Shown: in pieces, positions 51,955 to 59,966 of the stretch
Layout of the letters: each line of letters opens with the position of its first letter
How positions within the stretch are numbered: the first letter of the stretch is position 1
NCBI RefSeq assembly: GCF_024649945.1
Contig: NZ_JANKMS010000001.1
Location: 1,054,001 to 1,118,000 of the forward strand
Direction: 5' to 3'
Length of the DNA: 64,000 bases
DNA from: Flavobacterium panacis
GTDB lineage: Bacteria > Bacteroidota > Bacteroidia > Flavobacteriales > Flavobacteriaceae
The notes under the pieces: model-generated
Told to the model about the DNA's origin: nothing
The model's input: the letters and a program-made list of their open reading frames with translations, nothing else
Database searches by the model: none
Position numbers and translations under genes: made by a program

Positions 51955-52599
51955 TTAAGAATGTTTTACAGAAATAGATTCTAGTATGTTCGCAACACTC
52001 TTACATTTGTCTGTTGCTGATTCTAAAACAGATAATACTTCTTTATATTTAATAATATTTTTAGCATCTGTTTCGTTTTCAAAAATTTCAAAAACTGCTT
52101 TGTTATATACGTTATCAGACTTGTTTTCTAGTTTATTAATTCTAGAAGCAGCATCCTTAATCAATTTGAAATTCTGTAAGTTTCTTAATTCTTTTACAGC
52201 ACTATCGATGTTTTGACAAGCCTCAAGATTGATTTCTGTCATTTTTCTGATAGATTTTGTAATTTTATCAACCTGATACAATCTCATACGGCTTGATGCA
52301 CCATGAAGGTAATCGGCAACGTTGTCAATTGAAGTGATTAAAGCGTGAATGTCTTCTCTATCGAATGGAGTAATGAAGTTTCTACTCAACTCCAAGTTTG
52401 TCTGACGAGTAATGTCCTCTCCTTTTTGTTCTAATTCGTCAATTTTTTGAAAAAGAATTTCTCTTTCTTTTAATGGTAAATTTACAGCTTCGTGTAAGTT
52501 AGAAGCTAATTCAATTAAATTGCTTGAAGCCTCTTCAAAAAGTGGAAAGAATTTTTTGTCTTTCGGCACTAAAAATTGGAAAATACTGTTTATTGACAT
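51955..52599 (-). CDS. DUF47 PhoU-like protein, partner of PiT
   Basis: 214-aa cytosolic helical protein of the DUF47/TIGR00153 family. It opens with FQFLVPKDKKFFPLFEEAS. Metal-binding-type Glu/Asp patches follow (ERLEKKGDEITRQ-like, here ELEQKGEDITRQTN; FDREDIHALITSIDNVADYL). It probably regulates the adjacent PiT transporter, as PhoU-like proteins do; that is family-based inference. Its promoter shows TAATTTTG on the minus strand at 52619-52626. Confidence 0.9.
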   Translation of the reverse strand: MSINSIFQFLVPKDKKFFPLFEEASSNLIELASNLHEAVNLPLKEREILFQKIDELEQKGEDITRQTNLELSRNFITPFDREDIHALITSIDNVADYLHGASSRMRLYQVDKITKSIRKMTEINLEACQNIDSAVKELRNLQNFKLIKDAASRINKLENKSDNVYNKAVFEIFENETDAKNIIKYKEVLSVLESATDKCKSVANILESISVKHS

Positions 52600-52618
52600 T
52601 TGTTTATTTTTGATAGCG

Positions 52619-52652
52619 CAAAATTACCCTCATTAACACGTTTCAGTGTTAA
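52619..52652 (-). promoter_or_regulatory. Promoter box and 7-bp inverted repeat before DUF47-PiT
   Basis: The minus strand has TAATTTTG (52619-52626), an exact -7 box, predicting a start near 52615, 15 nt before the ATG. Just upstream TTAACAC (52633-52639) and GTGTTAA (52646-52652) are perfect inverted repeats overlapping the hutH stop codon: a candidate operator, or the tail hairpin of hutH. Confidence 0.45.
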
Positions 52653-54163
52653 GCCATTGTTAACAAATCGTTTTCAATTTGAAAACTCGCAAGGAATAAC
52701 ACCGTGTTTTCTATGTCATTATGTAGGATTCTATCTTCTTTGACCAAAGGCACAACTTCTCTATAGCTATTGATAAACATTTCGATAAAATCACTTGATT
52801 TTAGAGGCTCTCTGTAAGCAATCGCTTGAGACGCATTTAACAGTTCAATCGCTAAAATTCGCTCTAAATTATCTAAAATTCGTAAGGCTTTTGTAGCTCC
52901 GTTTGCTCCCATGCTTACGTGATCTTCTTGACCGTTACTAGACACAATACTATCAATACTTGCAGGTGTTGCCAATTGCTTATTTTGACTTGCAATACTC
53001 GCTGCAGTATATTGCGGAATCATAAATCCTGAATTCAATCCTGGATTATCAACCAAAAACGCCGGAAGATTTCGTAATCCTGAAATCAACTGATACGTTC
53101 TTCTTTCAGAAATACTTCCTAATTCTGCCAAAGCAATTGCCATAAAATCCAAAGCTAAAGCTAAAGGCTGCCCGTGGAAATTTCCACCAGAAATAATCTG
53201 ATCTGCTTCTATAAAAATATTCGGATTATCGGTTACTGAATTGATTTCTGTTTTAAATACTTTTCGAACATAATCAATGGCATCCTTCGAAGCGCCGTGA
53301 ACTTGTGGCATACAACGGAAAGAATAAGGATCTTGTACATGTTTCTTTTCCTGAGCTATAATTTCGCTTCCTTCCAAAAATTCTGTAATTCGCTGCGCCG
53401 TTACGATTTGCCCTTTGTGTGGACGTATATAATGTATCAATTCATTAAAAGGTTCGATTCTTCCATCAAAACCTTCCAAAGAAATTGTTCCGATTAAATC
53501 TGCCAGATACGAATATTTATAAGCTTTAATTAAAATATGTGCACCATAAGCACCCATAAATTGTGTTCCGTTCAATAAAGCTAAACCTTCTTTTGATTGC
53601 AAAACAATTGGTTCCCAATCAAAATGTTTTAGAACCTCTGCAGCATCTGTTTTCTTTCCTTCAAAAAGCACTTTCCCCTCACCTATTAACGGTAAAGACA
53701 TATGAGCCAAAGGCGCCAAATCTCCAGAAGCGCCAAGAGAACCTTGTGTATAAATTATTGGTAAAACATCATTATTATAAAAATCTACTAAACGTTCTAA
53801 AGTTTTTAATTGAACTCCAGAATGACCATAACTTAAGGATTGAATTTTAAGCAACAACATCATTTTCACAATCTCAACAGGAACTTCTTCACCAGTTCCA
53901 CAAGCGTGAGATTTTACTAAATTCTCCTGAAGTTTAGATAAGTTTCCATTTGAGATTTTCACACTGTACAAAGACCCGAAACCTGTATTGATTCCGTAAA
54001 TTGGTGCTGTATGTGATGCCATTTTTTTATCTAAATAATCACGGCATTTTTGAACATTTACTTTCGCTTCTTCAGACAGTTCAAGCATTTTATTCTGAGA
54101 TAAAATCTCATGTAATGTTTCTAAATTTATAGTTTCAGTACTTATATAATGGACTTCTCTCAT
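52649..54163 (-). CDS. hutH: Histidine ammonia-lyase (aromatic amino acid lyase)
   Basis: 504-aa MIO-dependent lyase. The electrophilic group forms from the Ala-Ser-Gly in GSLGASGDLAPLAH (near residue 145). YGINTGFGSLYSVK, the Ser-His pair in VKSHACGTGEEVP and the late NGQEDHVSMGAN are typical. It should convert histidine to urocanate plus ammonia. The other hut genes (hutU, hutI, hutG) are absent, so a role as a tyrosine-type lyase cannot be fully excluded. A Met four codons earlier (54175) is an alternative start. Confidence 0.85.
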   Translation of the reverse strand: MREVHYISTETINLETLHEILSQNKMLELSEEAKVNVQKCRDYLDKKMASHTAPIYGINTGFGSLYSVKISNGNLSKLQENLVKSHACGTGEEVPVEIVKMMLLLKIQSLSYGHSGVQLKTLERLVDFYNNDVLPIIYTQGSLGASGDLAPLAHMSLPLIGEGKVLFEGKKTDAAEVLKHFDWEPIVLQSKEGLALLNGTQFMGAYGAHILIKAYKYSYLADLIGTISLEGFDGRIEPFNELIHYIRPHKGQIVTAQRITEFLEGSEIIAQEKKHVQDPYSFRCMPQVHGASKDAIDYVRKVFKTEINSVTDNPNIFIEADQIISGGNFHGQPLALALDFMAIALAELGSISERRTYQLISGLRNLPAFLVDNPGLNSGFMIPQYTAASIASQNKQLATPASIDSIVSSNGQEDHVSMGANGATKALRILDNLERILAIELLNASQAIAYREPLKSSDFIEMFINSYREVVPLVKEDRILHNDIENTVLFLASFQIENDLLTMA

Positions 54164-54175
54164 GATGTTTTTCAA

Positions 54176-54496
54176 TTTAAGACGTCAAAATTCAACAAAT
54201 CAATATTAAAAAGCAACATTTTATCACAATAATTAAAATTTCAAAAAAAGCCCTTTTTCACGTTTTATTTATTCTTAACATAAAACCAGTCTCTTTTCCC
54301 AATCATTTCAATAGCTTTTCATTAAAATCCAACCTTTTACAAAAACAAATCAAAGAAAAATACAAGTTGAAATATACCAAAACCTCAATTTACCCTGTCG
54401 AATTTTAACAAATACTCAATATTGAATTATTGAGATTTGAATTATTAAAATATTCGCAAAAAGGCTTTTTGGGTTTTCAGCTTCTATAAAAAACTG
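54176..54496. other. Divergent spacer before the threonine leader, no gene seen
   Basis: About 320 bp of AT-rich, T-rich DNA between hutH (minus) and the threonine leader (plus). No ORF, repeat array or structured element was recognised. A TTG at 54469-54471 is 25 bp before the leader's -7 box, slightly longer than the usual spacer. Confidence 0.6.
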
Positions 54497-54504
54497 TACT
54501 TTTG
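54497..54504 (+). promoter_or_regulatory. -7 box of the threonine operon leader
   Basis: TACTTTTG, exact TAnnTTTG match. Predicted start near 54508, 7 nt before the leader ATG at 54515. Confidence 0.6.
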
Positions 54505-54514
54505 AAAAATCAAA

Positions 54515-54616
54515 ATGAAAAGTAACAGCACAAAATATCAATCTACAATGACAACTCTAACTGGAGTTGCAATTGCTGCTACCATTATTTCTACTACAAC
54601 AACTACTACCCCTTAG
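54515..54616 (+). CDS. thrL: Threonine operon leader peptide
   Basis: 33-codon frame (ATG 54515 to TAG 54614-54616) too short for standard gene finding. It encodes 12 Thr and 3 Ile; the last six codons before Pro and stop are Thr (ACT ACA ACA ACT ACT ACC). This is the design of amino-acid-responsive attenuator peptides such as E. coli ThrL, and it lies directly upstream of thrA-thrB-thrC. Scarce charged tRNA-Thr would stall ribosomes in the Thr run. The peptide itself is probably non-functional. A second Met at codon 12 also gives a Thr-rich peptide. Confidence 0.85.
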   Translation: MKSNSTKYQSTMTTLTGVAIAATIISTTTTTTP

Positions 54617-54660
54617 GGGTATACATTTTCACATATAATCCTGATTGTCTATACTTTTTT
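54607..54660 (+). promoter_or_regulatory. Alternative hairpins of the thr leader (putative attenuator)
   Basis: Hairpin A: TACCCC-TTA-GGGGTA (54607-54621), spanning the last Thr, Pro and stop codons. Hairpin B: GTATACA (54619-54625) with TG-TATAC (54646-54654, two bulged bases), followed by TTTTTT (54655-54660), terminator-like but weak. A and B share GGGGTA and cannot coexist. CCATTATTT (54582-54590) could also pair with GAAAGGTAATGG near 54674-54682. The direction of control is not clear from sequence. Confidence 0.5.
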
Positions 54661-54724
54661 CGCAAAAGAAGAAAGGTAATGGATACATAAAAAATATTTG
54701 CATCAAAAGAAAAATATCACAAAA

Positions 54725-57172
54725 ATGAAAGTATTAAAATTTGGCGGAACTTCGGTAGCCAATGCTCAAAATATAAAACTCGTTCTCGAAATTGTAAAAC
54801 AAAAAGCTGAAAAAGATCAATTAGTTGTAGTAGTTTCAGCACTTAGCAAAGTAACTGACTTATTGCAATCGGCTGCAGCAAAAGCTGCGGCAAATGACGA
54901 AAGCTTTAGAGAAGTTGTTGCCGAAATCGAGAAAAAACATCTTGACACTTTAAAAGAGTTAATTCCGGTAAGCGAGCAAAGCAGTTTGTTGAGCCATGTA
55001 AAAAGAATCATCAATCACTTAGAAACTTTATTAGACGGATGTTTCCTTTTGGGCGAATTATCTCCAAGAACTGCCGATACTATTTTAAGTTTCGGAGAAT
55101 TACTTTCTTCGTTTATTATTGCAAAAGCTTATCAGCAAATCAACAACGATGCTGTTTATAAAGACAGCCGCGAATTAATTAAAACAGATAACAACTTTGG
55201 AAAAGCTGCGGTTAACTTCGAAGTTTCAAATCAATTAATCAAAGAATACTTTGCTCAAAACGAAGCAAAAATCAATATTTTACCTGGATTTATCGCGCAG
55301 ACTTTAGACGGAATTACCTCAACTTTAGGACGCGGTGGATCTGATTATACTGCAGCAATCATCGCAGGTGCTCTTGACGCAGAACAATTGGAAATCTGGA
55401 CTGACGTAAACGGAATGTTTACTGCAAATCCGAAAATTGTAAAACAAGCGCAGCCAATTGCGAATATCTCGTATCAGGAAGCAATGGAATTGTCGCACTT
55501 TGGAGCGAAAGTTTTGTATCCGCCAACAATTCAGCCGGTTTTAAGAAAGAACATTCCAATTTTAATCAAAAATACTTTTGAGCCAGAAGCTGTTGGAACT
55601 TTAATTTCTAATACGGTTCTTTCAAAAGATACAGTTGTTAAAGGAATCAGCCATATTGATAATATTTCGCTTTTAACACTTGAAGGTCCAGGAATGATTG
55701 GAGTTGCAGGTTCTTCTCGACGTTTGTTTGAAGTATTGTCTCAGGAAAAAATCAATGTAATTTTTATTACTCAGGCTTCTTCTGAGCATTCAATCTGTAT
55801 CGGAATTCTAAATTCTGATGCTGATAATGCAGAAGCTGCTATTAATAAAGCTTTTGAAATCGAAATTTCGCAAAACAAAATCGATCCTTGTTATGTAGAA
55901 AAAGACCTTTGCATTATTGCTTTGGTGGGTGAAAACATGAAAAATCACCAAGGTTTGAGCGGAAGAATGTTCAGCACTTTAGGAAAAAACAACGTAAACA
56001 TTCGTGCGATTGCGCAAGGTGCTTCTGAAAGAAATATTTCGACTGTAATTAACGAAAGAGACGTTAAAAAAGCGTTGAACACTTTACACGAAAACTTCTT
56101 TGAAGAAAATACCAAACAGCTGAATTTATTTGTAATGGGTGTTGGAAATGTAGGTGAGAAATTTATCGAACAAATTCACAGCCAAAAGAAATTCTTAAAA
56201 GAGGTTTTAAAAATCAATGTTCGTGTTATCGCTTTATCAAATTCAAGAAAAATGATTTTTGATGAAGACGGAATTTCACTAAAAAATTGGGACTCGGCTC
56301 TAGCAAAAGGAGAACCAGCAAGTATCGATGGATTCATTAAAAAAGCAGAAGATCTAAATTTACGTAACAGCATTTTCGTAGATATTACAGCAAATGCAAC
56401 GGTTTCTGAAGCTTACGAAAGATTCTTAAAAGAAAGTATTGCGGTTGTAACTTGTAATAAAATTGCGTGTTCATCTGCTTACGACAACTATAAAAAATTA
56501 AAAAATCTATCTCGTCAATACAACGCTCCTTTCTTGTTTGAAACGAATGTTGGTGCGGGATTGCCAATTATTGATACAGTAAAAAACTTAATTGCTTCAG
56601 GCGATAAAGTGCATAAAATTCAAGCCGTTTTATCTGGAAGTTTGAACTTTATTTTCAACAATTTTGATGAGAATAATTCTTTCCACGATGTGGTTAAAGA
56701 AGCTGGAGTTCAAGGTTTCACAGAACCAGATCCAAAAATCGACTTAAGCGGTATAGACGTAGCGCGTAAAATCCTGATTCTAATTCGCGAAAGCGGTTAC
56801 GAAATGGACATCGACGCCATTGCAAACGAGTCGTTCTTGCCTGCAGAATGTTTGGCAACAACAAACAACGATGATTTCTTTGCTTCGTTAATTAAACATG
56901 CTTCTCATTTCGAGAACATTTACAAAGAAGCTTTAGCAAAAGATTCAAGATTGAAATACGTAGCGCAATTCGAAAACGGAAAAGCAAGCGTAGGGCTACA
57001 ATTCATTCCAAAAGATCATCCTTTCTATAACTTAGAAGGAAAAGATAATATCGTGCTTTTCTACACAGATCGTTATGTAGATCAGCCTTTATTGATCAAA
57101 GGAGCTGGTGCCGGCGCAGCTGTTACCGCTTCAGGAATTTTTGCTGATGTAATTCGCATCGGAAACGTTTAA
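54725..57172 (+). CDS. thrA: Bifunctional aspartokinase/homoserine dehydrogenase
   Basis: 815-aa fused enzyme catalysing the first and third steps from aspartate to threonine and methionine. The aspartokinase half (1 to about 300) opens with MKVLKFGGTSVAN and has GRGGSDYTAAIIA. Two ACT-type regulatory regions (about 310-450: ISLLTLEGPGMIGVAG and LCIIALVGENMKNHQG) follow, implying Thr feedback. The homoserine dehydrogenase half starts near 455 (LFVMGVGNVGEKF, NAD(P)-binding) and ends with VLSGSLNFIFNNF and GFTEPDPKIDLSG. A TTG at 54698 is in frame but lacks family support. Confidence 0.95.
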   Translation: MKVLKFGGTSVANAQNIKLVLEIVKQKAEKDQLVVVVSALSKVTDLLQSAAAKAAANDESFREVVAEIEKKHLDTLKELIPVSEQSSLLSHVKRIINHLETLLDGCFLLGELSPRTADTILSFGELLSSFIIAKAYQQINNDAVYKDSRELIKTDNNFGKAAVNFEVSNQLIKEYFAQNEAKINILPGFIAQTLDGITSTLGRGGSDYTAAIIAGALDAEQLEIWTDVNGMFTANPKIVKQAQPIANISYQEAMELSHFGAKVLYPPTIQPVLRKNIPILIKNTFEPEAVGTLISNTVLSKDTVVKGISHIDNISLLTLEGPGMIGVAGSSRRLFEVLSQEKINVIFITQASSEHSICIGILNSDADNAEAAINKAFEIEISQNKIDPCYVEKDLCIIALVGENMKNHQGLSGRMFSTLGKNNVNIRAIAQGASERNISTVINERDVKKALNTLHENFFEENTKQLNLFVMGVGNVGEKFIEQIHSQKKFLKEVLKINVRVIALSNSRKMIFDEDGISLKNWDSALAKGEPASIDGFIKKAEDLNLRNSIFVDITANATVSEAYERFLKESIAVVTCNKIACSSAYDNYKKLKNLSRQYNAPFLFETNVGAGLPIIDTVKNLIASGDKVHKIQAVLSGSLNFIFNNFDENNSFHDVVKEAGVQGFTEPDPKIDLSGIDVARKILILIRESGYEMDIDAIANESFLPAECLATTNNDDFFASLIKHASHFENIYKEALAKDSRLKYVAQFENGKASVGLQFIPKDHPFYNLEGKDNIVLFYTDRYVDQPLLIKGAGAGAAVTASGIFADVIRIGNV

Positions 57173-57321
57173 AAGATGCTAAGATACTAAGTTGCTAAGA
57201 TTCTAAGTTTTTCCTAACTAAACTTAGAATTTCAAAAACTTAACCTCTTAGAAACTCAAAATAAAAAGTTGCAAAAGAAAACTTAGAAACTCAGAATCTT
57301 AGCAACTTAGAAACTTTAAAA
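57173..57321. repeat. thrA-thrB spacer of inverted octamer arrays
   Basis: 57173-57212 holds five AAGNTNCT octamers (minus-type). 57223-57262 and 57282-57321 hold CTTAGAAN octamers (plus-type), the last ending 3 bp before the thrB ATG. Opposed arrays could fold into a long hairpin in the thrABC transcript. Confidence 0.7.
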
Positions 57322-57324
57322 AGA

Positions 57325-58245
57325 ATGGAAATAAAATTATTCTGTCCCGCTACAATTGCAAATCTCTCGTGTGGATTTGACGTTTTGGGACTTTGCTTAG
57401 ACAATGCGGGTGATGAAATGATTGTTCGAAAATCAGATCAAAAAGGAGTTCGAATTACTAAAATCGTCGGTGCCGATTTGCCTCTTGAAACAGAGAAAAA
57501 CGTTTCGGGTGTGGCGGCTTTGGCGATGTTAGAGACTTTGGACGAATTGGAATTTGGATTCGAAATTGAAATTTACAAACATATCAAAGCCGGAAGCGGT
57601 ATCGGAAGCAGTGCAGCAAGTTCTGCCGGAGCGGTTTTCGGAATCAATGAATTATTAGGAAGACCATATTCTCGTAAAGATTTGGTTCAGTTTGCGATGC
57701 AGGGCGAAAAATTAGCGAGCGGAAACGCACATGCTGACAACGTTGCTCCTGCCCTTCTTGGCGGATTTACTTTGGTAAGAAGTTACGATCCTTTGGATAT
57801 TATCAGAATTGATAGTCCAGAAGAATTGTACGCAACGGTGGTTCATCCGCAGATTGAATTAAAAACTTCTGACGCTCGTTCGGTTTTAAAACAAAACGTT
57901 TCGCTAAAAAGCGCGATCATGCAATGGGGAAATGTAGGCGGACTTGTAGCGGGTCTTTACACTAAAGATTACGAGTTGATTGGAAGATCGCTTCATGATG
58001 AAATCGTAGAACCTTTACGAAGTGTTTTAATTCCAGGTTTCGACCAAATCAAACAAACGGCTTACGAAAACGGCGCTCTAGGTTCTGGAATTTCAGGTTC
58101 TGGTCCGTCGATTTTTGCTCTAAGCCGAGGAAAAAACACCGCAGACCAAATCGCCAAAGCCATGAGCGAGGTTTACGAAAAAATGAATTTACCGTATGAA
58201 ATTCACGTTTCGAAGATTAATCCTGATGGTGTTAGGATTTTGTAA
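57325..58245 (+). CDS. thrB: Homoserine kinase
   Basis: 306-aa GHMP-family kinase phosphorylating homoserine, the fourth step to threonine. The N-terminal CPATIANLSCGFDVLGLCLD and the GHMP ATP loop AGSGIGSSAASSAGAVFG (about residues 91-108) are clear. A late GSGISGSGPSIFAL (motif 3) completes the set. Length is normal. It lies between thrA and thrC in one operon but is separated from thrA by a 152-bp array-filled spacer. Confidence 0.95.
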   Translation: MEIKLFCPATIANLSCGFDVLGLCLDNAGDEMIVRKSDQKGVRITKIVGADLPLETEKNVSGVAALAMLETLDELEFGFEIEIYKHIKAGSGIGSSAASSAGAVFGINELLGRPYSRKDLVQFAMQGEKLASGNAHADNVAPALLGGFTLVRSYDPLDIIRIDSPEELYATVVHPQIELKTSDARSVLKQNVSLKSAIMQWGNVGGLVAGLYTKDYELIGRSLHDEIVEPLRSVLIPGFDQIKQTAYENGALGSGISGSGPSIFALSRGKNTADQIAKAMSEVYEKMNLPYEIHVSKINPDGVRIL

Positions 58246-58360
58246 AATGTGAAATGTGATTTGAAAAATGTATTAAGTACGAAAAATTAAGTATTAAGAT
58301 TTATACGCAACGTTTGTCAGGCTGAGCGAAGTCGAAGACCACGTACAGTAACAAGCCTAG
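58246..58360. other. thrB-thrC spacer, first part
   Basis: No gene. It contains the common Bacteroidota repeat phrase 'gtcaggctgagcgaagtcga' at about 58317-58336, immediately before the inverted-repeat element at 58361. Confidence 0.5.
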
Positions 58361-58468
58361 TTTGTCATTTCGACTGAAAGGAGAAATCACACTAGTTTGT
58401 CGACAAAGATTGGCGAATTTCTACACGGACTCTCGCGTGTGATTTCTCCTTTCAGTCGAAATGACAAA
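58361..58468. repeat. Inverted-repeat element with perfect 32-bp arms (GTCATTTCGA family), copy 2
   Basis: Arms 58361-58392 and 58437-58468 are perfect 32-bp complements around a 44-nt loop that contains the palindrome TTTGTCGACAAA (58396-58407). It shares end and internal sequence with the element at 20876-21007. It lies inside the thrB-thrC spacer; after it come CTTTGCG-type short repeats up to the thrC start. Confidence 0.85.
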
Positions 58469-58582
58469 AAATACGCTTACAAAAATTATGAAATAAAAAA
58501 TATCACCACAAAGCTTTGCGTTCTCTGCGTTTTCAAAAGAAACCAATTCCTTGCGCTCTTTGCGGTTAAATAAAAACAACCA

Positions 58583-59872
58583 ATGAAATACTACAGTTTA
58601 AACCATAATGCCCCAAAAGTTTCTTTTCAGGAAGCTGTAATACAAGGATTAGCGAGTGATAAAGGGTTATATTTCCCAGAAAGCATTACGCCTCTTGATC
58701 CTTCATTTTTTGATACAATCGAAAGTTTAAGCCACGAACACATTGCTTATGAAGCGATTAAACAATTCGTTGGCGACGAAATACCTGCAGAAAAACTAAA
58801 AGAAATCATTGCTGAAACTTTAGTTTTTGATTTCCCAGTTGTGAAAGTCGAAAACGGAATCTATTCGTTAGAATTATTCCACGGACCAACAATGGCGTTT
58901 AAAGACGTTGGAGCGCGATTCATGTCGCGTTGTTTGGGTTATTTCAACAAAGACAAAAAAGACGCTAAAAACACGGTTTTAGTAGCGACTTCTGGAGATA
59001 CAGGAGGCGCAGTTGCAAGCGGATTTTTAGGTGTTGACGGTGTTGATGTTGTCATTTTATATCCGTCAGGAAAAGTGAGCGACATTCAGGAAAAACAATT
59101 GACGACTTTAGGACAAAATATTAAAGCGCTTGAAGTTGATGGTGTTTTTGACGATTGTCAGGATATGGTGAAAAAAGCATTTTTAGATGAAACTTTGGCA
59201 CACAAAAATCTGACTTCGGCGAATTCTATCAATATTGCGCGCTGGTTGCCACAGATGTTTTATTTCTTCTTTGCTTACAAAGCGTTGAAGAGCCAAAACA
59301 AACCTTTGGTTTTCTCTTGCCCAAGCGGTAACTTCGGAAATATCTGTGCCGGAATTATGGCAAAAAAATTAGGTTTGCCAATTGAGCATTTTGTGGCTTC
59401 GACAAACGTAAACGACACGGTGCCAAGATTCTTAGAAAACGGAAAATACGACCCGAAACCTTCTAAAGCGACAATTTCTAACGCAATGGACGTTGGAAAC
59501 CCAAGCAACTTTATTAGAATTCAGGAATTATACAACAATGATTTAAAGGCTTTTGAAAAAGATTTCTCTTCGTACAGCTACACCGACGAAGAAACGTTAC
59601 AAGCCATGAAACAAATTTACAACACCGACGGTTACATCGCAGAACCTCACGGCGCTGTTGGTTATTTAGGTTTGAAAAAAGAACTTGAAAAATACCCGAA
59701 CGCGATTGGTATTTTCTTAGAAACCGCTCACCCAATTAAATTCTTAGATGTAGTTGAACCGGCGCTAGGAATTACGCTTCCAATTCCAACACAAATTGAA
59801 AGTGTTATTAATGAGGAGAAAGTTAGTGTGAAGATTGGGAGTTATGAGGAGTTGAAGACTTTCTTGGGGTAA
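58583..59872 (+). CDS. thrC: Threonine synthase
   Basis: 429-aa PLP enzyme converting O-phosphohomoserine to threonine. The family opening MKYYSLNHNAPKVSFQEAV, the PLP-Lys segment ELFHGPTMAFKDVGARF (Lys near residue 108) and ATSGDTGGAVASGF are clear. CPSGNFGNICAG also matches. Length fits the E. coli/plant-type short group. It is the last thr operon gene and is closed by a very strong terminator. Confidence 0.95.
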   Translation: MKYYSLNHNAPKVSFQEAVIQGLASDKGLYFPESITPLDPSFFDTIESLSHEHIAYEAIKQFVGDEIPAEKLKEIIAETLVFDFPVVKVENGIYSLELFHGPTMAFKDVGARFMSRCLGYFNKDKKDAKNTVLVATSGDTGGAVASGFLGVDGVDVVILYPSGKVSDIQEKQLTTLGQNIKALEVDGVFDDCQDMVKKAFLDETLAHKNLTSANSINIARWLPQMFYFFFAYKALKSQNKPLVFSCPSGNFGNICAGIMAKKLGLPIEHFVASTNVNDTVPRFLENGKYDPKPSKATISNAMDVGNPSNFIRIQELYNNDLKAFEKDFSSYSYTDEETLQAMKQIYNTDGYIAEPHGAVGYLGLKKELEKYPNAIGIFLETAHPIKFLDVVEPALGITLPIPTQIESVINEEKVSVKIGSYEELKTFLG

Positions 59873-59892
59873 TATTCTCTCTATAAAATTTT

Positions 59893-59940
59893 AAAACCAC
59901 AAATTACAGAAACTTAAAATCAATGTAATTTGTGGTTTTC
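59893..59940 (+). terminator. thrC terminator
   Basis: Perfect 15-bp stem (59893-59907 with 59925-59939) followed by a T-rich tract. It isolates the threonine operon from the following NTPase genes. Confidence 0.92.
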
Positions 59941-59966
59941 TATTTGTTATTATAAGGAAAATTATT

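Noticed and set aside
52649..54163. Flexirubin-type tyrosine ammonia-lyase instead of histidine ammonia-lyase
   Set aside because: The substrate-loop Ser-His pair and overall sequence look histidine-lyase-like, and no flexirubin genes are adjacent; kept as a minor alternative.
881..57321. CRISPR array explanation for the octamer repeats
   Set aside because: Units are 8 bp with no unique spacers, no cas genes are present, and unit sequence changes from site to site.
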